Origin: an uncultured Oscillospiraceae bacterium
Lineage (GTDB): Bacteria > Bacillota > Clostridia > Oscillospirales > Oscillospiraceae
Reading direction: 5' to 3'
Length of the DNA stretch: 12,463 bases
NCBI GenBank assembly: GCA_934636045.1
Contig: CAKTZP010000058.1
Coordinates: forward strand, 1 to 12,463
In this document: positions 7,200-12,463 of the stretch, one piece after another
Position numbering within the stretch: position 1 is the stretch's first letter
How the letters are laid out: the number at the start of each line of letters is the position of its first letter
Position numbers and translations under genes: made by a program
Notes under the pieces: model-generated
What the model saw: only the letters and a program-made list of their open reading frames with translations
The model's database searches: none
What the model was told of the DNA's origin: nothing

Positions 7200-8408
7200 T
7201 CAGGACTTCCTTTGATAATAATTTCCGCTCAGCTTTTGGATCAGCCCGCGAATTTGAAGCATAGTCAGCGCGGCAGCGGTCTGCTGCGCCGGGAGACCCG
7301 AGGCCGCGACGATCTCGTCGGCATGAATCGGCTGCGCGGTCACGCAGTTGAGGACGGTTTCCTCCTCCTGCTTGAGCTCGGCTCTCTTTTCGTCACTATA
7401 CGCGCGCGGCGCGGGATTGTCAACGCTTATTTTGTCGTCCAGCTCCGGAATCGGCGAATAAACCGGCAGCGCGCGGCCAAACCGCGCCTGATAAATGCGC
7501 GCCATGGATTCCTTCGTCCGCCCGTCGGCCAGCTTGTCCGGATAGAGGGCGAGATAGGTCGAAACGACGTCCCATCCGTCCATGGCCATGATCGCGCCCT
7601 CGCGCAGGAGCTGGTTTGTGCCCTCGTTGTTCTTCACGCCGATGTTACCGGGCACGGCAAAGACGTCCCTGCCCTGCTCCAGCGCGAGCGAGGCGGTAAT
7701 GAGCGCGCCGCTCTTTTCCGGCGCTTCCACGACCAGAATGCCGAGCGACAGGCCGCTGATGATCCGATTTCGAACCGGGAAATGGCCGCGGTCAGGCTTC
7801 GTCCCCGGCGGGTATTCGCTGATAACGCAGCCGTGGAGCATAATGTCACGGAAGAGAAAGCGATTTTCCGGAGGATAGGGCACATCCACGCCGCAGCCGA
7901 GCACGCAGATGACCGGCATGGCCGAGTCCAGCGCGCCGCGCAAGGCCATCGTATCAATGCCGCGGGCGCCGCCGGAGACGACGATCCCGCCGCTGGCGGC
8001 AATGAGCTTTGCAAACTGCTTGGCATGCAGCAGGCCGTAGGCGCTGCACTTTCTCGTGCCGACGATGCCGATGACGGCTTCGGAATCGATCTCCGGCAGG
8101 TTGCCGCGGTAATACAGCACCGCCGGCGGGTCGGGGATGTTGCGCAGCCGGTCGGGATAGGCGGCATCGCCGTAGGTCAGAATGGAAATGTCTTTATTGT
8201 CGCAGGCCTCGAGAATTTCCAGCGCGGAATCAAGGGACTTATCCAGCACGCCCTCGAGCCAGCGCTGCTCAAAGCCCTCGGTCTCGCGGCACTCGCGCTC
8301 CGTCAGGGCATAGATGCGCTCCGCCGAGCCGAACAGGCGCAGCAGCTGCGCCCGGCCGACGGTGCCGATGCCCTTACGGGTGGTGAGCCAAATCCAATGC
8401 TTGAGCAT
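7200..8408 (-). CDS. dprA: DNA-processing protein DprA (Smf)
   Basis: 402 residues. DprA binds incoming single-stranded DNA during natural transformation and loads RecA on it; it also occurs in bacteria not known to be competent. The N-terminal SAM/HhH-like region covers about 1-65. The Rossmann-like DprA core holds VGTRK (116-120), SGGARGID (145-152), VLGCGVDVPYPPEN (169-182), FPVRNRIISGLS (210-221) and SGALITASLALEQGRDVFAVPG (233-254). A DprA-type winged helix lies at about 345-395 (EEETVLNCV, IHADEIVAASGL, LQIRGLIQKLSGNYY). The start at 8408 follows a weak AGAGAG purine run. It begins 27 bases after the SpoU methyltransferase gene and precedes topA, an order found in other Firmicutes. No other competence gene is in the window. 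Confidence 0.97.
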   Translation of the reverse strand: MLKHWIWLTTRKGIGTVGRAQLLRLFGSAERIYALTERECRETEGFEQRWLEGVLDKSLDSALEILEACDNKDISILTYGDAAYPDRLRNIPDPPAVLYYRGNLPEIDSEAVIGIVGTRKCSAYGLLHAKQFAKLIAASGGIVVSGGARGIDTMALRGALDSAMPVICVLGCGVDVPYPPENRFLFRDIMLHGCVISEYPPGTKPDRGHFPVRNRIISGLSLGILVVEAPEKSGALITASLALEQGRDVFAVPGNIGVKNNEGTNQLLREGAIMAMDGWDVVSTYLALYPDKLADGRTKESMARIYQARFGRALPVYSPIPELDDKISVDNPAPRAYSDEKRAELKQEEETVLNCVTAQPIHADEIVAASGLPAQQTAAALTMLQIRGLIQKLSGNYYQRKS

Positions 8409-8435
8409 AGTTCTCTCTCTTTCGCTCCGTTTGGA

Positions 8436-9182
8436 TCAGCCGCGCATCTGCCACAGGACGATCGCCGCAGCGACCGCCGCATTCAGAGATTCGCAGCGCG
8501 GCTGCATGGGAATGATGATCTGCTTCTGTGAAGCGCGAAGCAGGGTGTCGCAAATGCCCTGCCCCTCGCTGCCGATGACAACGAGATAATCGCGCAGGTT
8601 CAGCTGCGTCAGCTCCTGCGCCGTTTGGGTCAGCGCCGTGGCGGCAATGGGGAGCTTCTTTTCCGCGCACTGCGCCAGCACCTGCTCCAGCGGCAGGCTG
8701 ACCGGCGGCGTGCGCAGCACCGCGCCCATAGACGCGCGGACGGTCTTTTCGGAAAACGCATCCGCACAGGAATTGGTCATGACGACCGGGATCGTAAAGG
8801 CATCCGCCGTGCGCAGGATCGTGCCCAGATTGCCGGGGTCCTGAATGCGGTCAAGCAGGAGCATGCCGGGGCGCAGCACGGGCGGTGCAGCCTCCGGCAG
8901 GGCGCAGGTGAATACCACGCCCTGCGGCGAGCGCATGCTCGAAAGGCTCTGCATCAGCCCCGCCGGGACGCACACCACGCGGCAGGTCTCCGGCAGCGGC
9001 GGGCAGTGCATGCCCTCGGTCAGAACAACCGTGCGCAGCGCGGGATACCACGCCAGTGCCTCGTTGAGCAGCTTCCAGCCGTCGCAGACGAATTCACCCT
9101 GTGCCTCGCGGTAGCCCCGGTCGGTCTGCAGCCGGCGGATATGCGAAATCAAGGGGTTTTTGCTGCTCGTGATCCGTTCCAT
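8436..9182 (-). CDS. SpoU-family (TrmH-like) RNA 2'-O-methyltransferase
   Basis: 248 residues. SpoU/SPOUT enzymes transfer a methyl group from SAM to the 2'-hydroxyl of a ribose in rRNA or tRNA through a trefoil-knot fold. The N-terminal substrate-binding part starts ITSSKNPLISHIRRL (4-18) and contains EFVCDGWKLLNEAL. The knot carries motif 1 DRIQDPGNLGTILRTADAF (111-129), motif 2 GSEGQGI (204-210) and motif 3 IIIPMQPRCESLNAAVAAAI (222-241). The target cannot be read from sequence: it resembles the TsnR/RlmB-like group, so 23S rRNA is the likeliest substrate. The frame extends to 9233, but that ATG would lie about 8 bases from the predicted transcription start and has no ribosome-binding site. 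The ATG at 9182, with AGAGGA upstream, matches the family start (MERITSSKN). It is the first gene of the operon. Confidence 0.93.
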   Translation of the reverse strand: MERITSSKNPLISHIRRLQTDRGYREAQGEFVCDGWKLLNEALAWYPALRTVVLTEGMHCPPLPETCRVVCVPAGLMQSLSSMRSPQGVVFTCALPEAAPPVLRPGMLLLDRIQDPGNLGTILRTADAFTIPVVMTNSCADAFSEKTVRASMGAVLRTPPVSLPLEQVLAQCAEKKLPIAATALTQTAQELTQLNLRDYLVVIGSEGQGICDTLLRASQKQIIIPMQPRCESLNAAVAAAIVLWQMRG

Positions 9183-9247
9183 GGCATGTCCTCTAATCCA
9201 CATCGTTTTGCGCGCCGTTGCGGGACAGCGCACACCAATACAAGTTT

Positions 9248-9276
9248 ATTTTAGCAGATGAATTTCAAAAAATCAA
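9248..9276 (-). promoter_or_regulatory. Sigma-A-type promoter of the six-gene operon
   Basis: Read on the - strand: -35 TTGATT (9271-9276), a 17-base spacer, and -10 TAAAAT (9248-9253) preceded by TGC, an extended -10. Transcription would start near 9241, leaving a leader of about 60 bases before the ATG at 9182. No other good promoter is visible upstream of the operon. Confidence 0.75.
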
Positions 9277-9342
9277 CCTCTGCCGCCGGCTTGATCGGAT
9301 AAGGAGCAGTATTTTCTTGTGTTTTCCCGGCTTTTTGCTTCA

Positions 9343-9362
9343 CGGGCGGTAAATTTCGCCCG
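9343..9362. repeat. Short inverted repeat between the divergent promoters
   Basis: CGGGCG (9343-9348) and CGCCCG (9357-9362) form a 6-bp inverted repeat around an 8-base AT-rich centre. It lies between the two divergent promoters, outside both predicted transcripts, so if functional it would act as DNA. It could be chance. Confidence 0.35.
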
Positions 9363-9389
9363 AATCCGACCGTATCCCACGCCGCCGTC

Positions 9390-9418
9390 TTGACAGGCAT
9401 GTAAACATGCAGTATACT
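9390..9418 (+). promoter_or_regulatory. Near-consensus promoter with a palindromic operator-like spacer
   Basis: TTGACA (9390-9395), a 17-base spacer and TATACT (9413-9418) form a nearly perfect sigma-A promoter. The spacer contains the inverted repeat GCATGTAAACATGC (9397-9410: 6-bp arms, AA centre), where a dimeric repressor would block polymerase. Transcription would start near 9425, about 35 bases before the ATG at 9459. Confidence 0.85.
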
Positions 9419-9458
9419 AGTGCTATCAATTGCAGCCTATTTTAAAGGAGGTGCCGCC

Positions 9459-9959
9459 ATGGACAGCCATTTTCACACGCCCAGCCCAAAAGCGACTCGC
9501 TTCGCCGTCGGCGTGGACATGATGCTGCACGGCAAGGGCTACCGCATGTTCGAGGCCCCCACTCTCGCCCGCTGCGCCAAATGCGGCCGCGTGATCGAAG
9601 AGCCGAAGTCGGCAAAGCGTCTTCACGTTCTTCTTACGCTGCTTTGGCTGCTCCTTTATGCCGCGATCGTTCTTCTGGTCGTTCTGAAGCCGACGCTCTC
9701 GCACCTGCTGCTTTATAGCATTCTTCTTGTGTATCTCCTGCTCACCCCGGTCATCCTGCTCTTTCCGTATCTGCTGGTATGCTTCGGCAATTGGCTGCTC
9801 GTTCCCTGTCGCGACCGGGAGGAGCTGGCGCAGTACATCCGCCGGCACACAGAAAAGCATACCGTCCCTCGCTACCCCCACTTCTGCGTTGTCCCCCTGA
9901 TCTGTTGGCTGTCTCAAATCGCCCTTTTCATCGCCGCGATTGTGCTTGAGGCTTCCTGA
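9459..9959 (+). CDS. Small three-helix membrane protein with a CxxC motif, unknown function
   Basis: 166 residues. The start at 9459 is fixed by AAAGGAGGTG (9444-9453) just upstream; an in-frame ATG at 9420 would lie at or before the predicted transcription start. The cytoplasmic-looking N-terminal part of about 55 residues holds CAKC (39-42), half of a possible metal or zinc-ribbon site; the other candidate ligands, C108, C117 and C143, lie in or near the membrane part. Hydrophobic segments at about 56-77, 82-112 and 142-163 predict three or four membrane passes. Between the last two is a charged loop (RDREELAQYIRRHTEKH, 118-134). I recognise no family. The gene stands alone under a strong, probably repressed promoter; no clear terminator follows it, so readthrough into xpt is possible. 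Confidence 0.85.
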   Translation: MDSHFHTPSPKATRFAVGVDMMLHGKGYRMFEAPTLARCAKCGRVIEEPKSAKRLHVLLTLLWLLLYAAIVLLVVLKPTLSHLLLYSILLVYLLLTPVILLFPYLLVCFGNWLLVPCRDREELAQYIRRHTEKHTVPRYPHFCVVPLICWLSQIALFIAAIVLEAS

Positions 9960-10210
9960 GGCAGGCTTCATAGAACGCGTTCTGCTTCTCCCTGAGGCTT
10001 TCGTGTACCTTCCCGACATCAACACACCAAGTATACGTCAGGCGATTCTTGAAATACTAAGGAGGCGCACGGATACCGAAGGCTCGCTGCGAGGCATGTG
10101 ACAGCGCGTCCCGCTGAGGCCGCAGCTTCTCTCCGCCGTATGCGGCAGGGAATGACGAAAATGCCGGAGAATTGACGCGAAACGACGCACAAGATGGGGA
10201 TTATTGCTAA
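9960..10210. other. Non-coding intergenic region with weak secondary structure
   Basis: I see no convincing gene, tRNA or riboswitch here. It holds a perfect 12-bp palindrome AGAACGCGTTCT (9972-9983) with partly similar CCTGAGGC-containing sequence on both sides. Further on is a GC-rich stretch of short hairpins: CGCTG (10085-10089) and CGCTG (10112-10116) can each pair with the same CAGCG (10102-10106), and GCCGCA (10119-10124) pairs with TGCGGC (10141-10146). An isolated AAGGAGG near 10059 is not followed by a start codon. The purine riboswitch that often precedes xpt in Firmicutes is not recognisable. A degenerate interspersed repeat or a small RNA is possible but unproven. Confidence 0.5.
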
Positions 10211-10239
10211 TTGCCTTTTTGCTGCGTTTTCGATACAAT
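10211..10239 (+). promoter_or_regulatory. Promoter of xpt-guaA
   Basis: TTGCCT (10211-10216), a 17-base spacer and TACAAT (10234-10239). Transcription would start near 10246, giving a short leader of about 28 bases before the TTG at 10274. That leaves no room for a riboswitch on a transcript from this promoter. Confidence 0.65.
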
Positions 10240-10259
10240 GAATTCATATTTATTTGATT

Positions 10260-10264
10260 GGAGG
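10260..10264 (+). promoter_or_regulatory. Ribosome-binding site deciding the xpt TTG start
   Basis: GGAGG stands 9 bases before TTG at 10274. The in-frame ATG at 10238 overlaps the predicted -10 element and has no ribosome-binding site, so TTG is the likely start. Confidence 0.8.
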
Positions 10265-10273
10265 CTGAGCCCA

Positions 10274-10855
10274 TTGAACAAACTCAAGGAGCGCATCCGC
10301 CGCGAGGGTCGTGTCCTGCCCGGGAACATCGTCAAGGTGGATGGATTTTTGAACCATCGTGTTGACGTCGCCTTTATGGAGGAGCTGGCGGACGAGTTTG
10401 CCAGGATTTTCCCCGTGAAGGATGCGACGCTCATTCTGACTGCGGAAGCCAGCGGTATCGCTTTGGCCACGATCTGCGCCCAAAAGTACGGTGTTCCTGT
10501 GCTGTTTGCCAAGAAGGCGAAGAGCGACAACATCGAGGGCGGATTGTACCAGAGCGATATTTTTTCTTACACTTACAAGAAAAAAGTCACGCTGCTTGTC
10601 GCCAAGGATTGGATCACCTCCGATGACCGCGTGCTGATCATCGACGATTTTATGGCGCGCGGCGAAGCCATGCGCGGCCTGTGTGAGATCGTTGAGGCCT
10701 CCGGCGCGGAGCTTCTGGGCATCGGCGTTGCGGTGGAAAAGGGCTTTCAGGGCGGCGGCGACGCGCTGCGCGCCGCGGGCTACCCGCTGCACAGCCTCGC
10801 CATCATCGACAAGGCCGAGCCGGGCAACATCGTCTTCCGTGGGGATGACGCGTAA
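10274..10855 (+). CDS. xpt: Xanthine phosphoribosyltransferase, TTG start
   Basis: 193 residues, matching the usual length of about 190-194. It makes XMP and pyrophosphate from xanthine and PRPP in the cytoplasm. Family marks: [21 protein letters not shown] (11-31), [10 protein letters not shown] (56-65), and the PRPP-binding loop [13 protein letters not shown] (120-132). The TTG start is chosen because GGAGG precedes it at 9 bases, because the product then begins like other Xpt proteins, and because the upstream ATG at 10238 lies in the promoter. The stop overlaps the guaA start by one base (TAATG). The neighbour guaA uses the product XMP, so the operon is a purine salvage unit. The purine transporter pbuX, a common partner of xpt, is absent. 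Confidence 0.96.
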   Translation: MNKLKERIRREGRVLPGNIVKVDGFLNHRVDVAFMEELADEFARIFPVKDATLILTAEASGIALATICAQKYGVPVLFAKKAKSDNIEGGLYQSDIFSYTYKKKVTLLVAKDWITSDDRVLIIDDFMARGEAMRGLCEIVEASGAELLGIGVAVEKGFQGGGDALRAAGYPLHSLAIIDKAEPGNIVFRGDDA

Positions 10856-12387
10856 TGGAAAAGGTACTTGTGCTTGATTTCGGCGGGCAGTACAATCTGC
10901 TTGTCGCGCGGCGCGTGCGTGAATGTGGGGTATACTGTGAGATTCGCCCCTATCGCATCTCGATGGACGAGATTCGCGCCTTTCAGCCGGACAGTATCAT
11001 TCTGACCGGTGGCCCGGCAACGGTCTTTGACGAGAATGCGCCGACGCTCGATCCGGAAATCTTCTCGCTGGGCGTGCCCGTGCTGGGCATCTGCTATGGC
11101 ATGCAGCTGATGATGCACCTGCTCGGCGGCCGCTGTCGGCGCGCCGAGGCGCGCGAATACGGCAAGGTCGAGCTGACGCACATTGGCGGCAGTCCCCTCT
11201 TTGACGGCGTGGCCAAAACCGCCGTCTACTGGATGAGCCACGGTGTCGAGGTCGAGCAGCTCGCCCCCGGCTTCCGCGTCTGCGCCAGCTCCGAAAACTG
11301 CCGTCACGCCGCAGTAGAAAACGTCGCCGCGCGCCTGTACGGCGTGCAGTTCCACCCCGAGGTGCTGCACACAGCCTTCGGTACGCGCATCATTGAAAAT
11401 TTCCTGCTCGGCGTCTGCGGTCTGCACTCCACGTGGACGATGGCATCGTATCTGGACGAGGCCGTTGCCGAATGCCGCGCAAAAATCGGCTCCGGCCGCG
11501 TGCTGCTGGCGCTCTCCGGCGGTGTGGACAGCTCCGTCGTCGCCGCGCTGCTGCAAAAGGCTGTTGGCAGCCAGCTTACCTGCATCTTTGTGGATCACGG
11601 CCTGCTGCGCAAGGACGAGGGCGATCAGGTCGAGCAGATCATGAAATCGCAGTTCCACGTGGATGTCCGCCGCGTTAACGCAGGCGAGCAGTTCCTTTCC
11701 AAGCTTGCCGGCGTGACCGAGCCGGAAAAAAAGCGCAAAATCATCGGCGAGGAATTCATTCGCACCTTCGAGGCCGAGGCCAAGAAGATCGGCGCGGTCG
11801 ATTTCCTCGCGCAGGGCACGATTTATCCCGACGTCGTTGAGTCCGGCATGGGCGGCGAGTCGGTCGTCATCAAGAGCCACCACAACGTCGGCGGTCTGCC
11901 CGACTGCGTGGATTTCAAGGACATCATCGAGCCGCTGCGCCGCCTGTTCAAGGACGAGGTACGCCAGCTCGGCCTCGAGCTCGGCCTGCCCGAGGCGCTC
12001 GTGTGGCGGCAGCCCTTCCCCGGCCCCGGCTTGGCTATCCGGGTCATCGGCGAAATCACCAAGGAAAAGCTGGACATCCTGCGCGAGGCCGACGCGATCT
12101 TCCGCGAAGAAATGGCCCTCGCCGGCCTCGACCGCACGACGAGCCAGTATTTCGCCGTCCTGACGGATCTGCGCAGCGTCGGCGTCATGGGCGACGAGCG
12201 GACGTATGACTACACCCTCGCCCTCCGCGCCGTCCAGTCGCAGGACTTCATGACCGCCCAATGGTCCCGCCTGCCCTACGACCTCCTGGAAAAAACCTCC
12301 GCCCGCATCATCAACGAAGTCCACCACATCAACCGCATCGTCTACGACATCACCTCCAAGCCCCCCGCAACAGTAGAGTGGGAATAA
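10855..12387 (+). CDS. guaA: GMP synthase (glutamine-hydrolysing)
   Basis: 510 residues, full length. It aminates XMP to GMP with ATP and glutamine. The class I glutamine amidotransferase domain (about 1-190) has the nucleophile C80 in GICYGMQ and the H167/E169 pair in GVQFHPEV. The ATP pyrophosphatase domain has the PP-loop SGGVDSS (221-227), followed by [11 protein letters not shown]. The C-terminal dimerisation and XMP-binding domain shows [26 protein letters not shown] and a C-terminus ending KPPATVEWE. All catalytic elements are intact. The start codon shares a base with the xpt stop, so translation is probably coupled; GGGGA about 10 bases upstream may help. A terminator follows at 12431. 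Confidence 0.98.
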   Translation: MEKVLVLDFGGQYNLLVARRVRECGVYCEIRPYRISMDEIRAFQPDSIILTGGPATVFDENAPTLDPEIFSLGVPVLGICYGMQLMMHLLGGRCRRAEAREYGKVELTHIGGSPLFDGVAKTAVYWMSHGVEVEQLAPGFRVCASSENCRHAAVENVAARLYGVQFHPEVLHTAFGTRIIENFLLGVCGLHSTWTMASYLDEAVAECRAKIGSGRVLLALSGGVDSSVVAALLQKAVGSQLTCIFVDHGLLRKDEGDQVEQIMKSQFHVDVRRVNAGEQFLSKLAGVTEPEKKRKIIGEEFIRTFEAEAKKIGAVDFLAQGTIYPDVVESGMGGESVVIKSHHNVGGLPDCVDFKDIIEPLRRLFKDEVRQLGLELGLPEALVWRQPFPGPGLAIRVIGEITKEKLDILREADAIFREEMALAGLDRTTSQYFAVLTDLRSVGVMGDERTYDYTLALRAVQSQDFMTAQWSRLPYDLLEKTSARIINEVHHINRIVYDITSKPPATVEWE

Positions 12388-12430
12388 TCCCGCCCGGCTT
12401 ACAGCCGTATTTGAAAACTGTATAAAATTT

Positions 12431-12463
12431 AAGGCTTCTGTCCAAAATGGGCAGAAGCCTTTT
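12431..12463 (+). terminator. Rho-independent terminator of xpt-guaA
   Basis: A 13-bp stem (arms 12431-12443 and 12449-12461, with one G-T wobble) around an AAAAT loop leads into a T run cut by the window edge. It lies 43 bases after the guaA stop, within AT-rich sequence. Confidence 0.92.

Noticed and set aside
7125..8531. Long 468-codon + strand frame
   Set aside because: It lies antisense to dprA, whose motifs are clear. Long antisense frames are common in GC-rich genes, and it has no family-like segments.
9960..10273. Purine riboswitch upstream of xpt
   Set aside because: I could not find the conserved junction and loop sequences, and the predicted transcription start leaves too short a leader.
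10038..10274. 78-codon - strand frame in the xpt upstream region
   Set aside because: It has no ribosome-binding site, has an Arg/Ser-rich composition typical of translated non-coding DNA, and runs across the xpt promoter.
10780..12327. Long 515-codon - strand frame
   Set aside because: It is antisense to guaA, which is full length with all catalytic motifs; the frame arises from GC-rich codon use.

Overview
The window looks like a GC-rich chromosome segment from a Gram-positive clostridial bacterium, perhaps an Oscillospirales gut species. The reasons are the folate-dependent tRNA methyltransferase TrmFO, the dprA-topA-trmFO gene order known from Firmicutes, strong AGGAGG ribosome-binding sites, sigma-A-type promoters and a TTG-initiated xpt. 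The taxonomic call is inference. The genes are densely packed and mostly housekeeping.

Left end (1-1764, + strand): two exported proteins of unknown role. The first is cut by the window edge, is clearly richer in A+T than its surroundings, and resembles a PPC-type beta domain followed by a second beta-rich domain. The second is a membrane-anchored or secreted protein with an internal duplication. A GC-rich hairpin at 1831-1861 separates them from the convergent operon that follows.

Centre (1877-9182, - strand): a six-gene operon read from right to left: SpoU-family RNA methyltransferase, dprA, topA, trmFO, plsX, rnc. topA/trmFO and trmFO/plsX overlap by 4 bp (ATGA), and plsX/rnc overlap by 14 bp, so translation is probably coupled. 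An extended -10 promoter lies upstream at 9248-9276. The cassette combines RNA modification and processing (SpoU, TrmFO, RNase III), DNA topology and uptake (TopA, DprA) and the first step of phospholipid synthesis (PlsX). A 14-bp tandem repeat sits against the topA ribosome-binding site.

Right end (9459-12387, + strand): a small three-helix membrane protein driven by a near-consensus promoter whose spacer is a perfect palindrome; then about 300 bases of non-coding, weakly structured sequence; then xpt-guaA, a two-gene operon with a 1-bp overlap. Xpt makes XMP from xanthine and GuaA converts XMP to GMP, so the pair is a complete xanthine-to-GMP salvage route. A Rho-independent terminator closes it at the window edge.

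I see no rRNA, tRNA, CRISPR array, insertion sequence, phage gene or recognisable defence system. The least explained items are the two proteins at the left end, the operator-like promoter with its membrane protein, the topA tandem repeat, and the 9960-10210 intergenic sequence.
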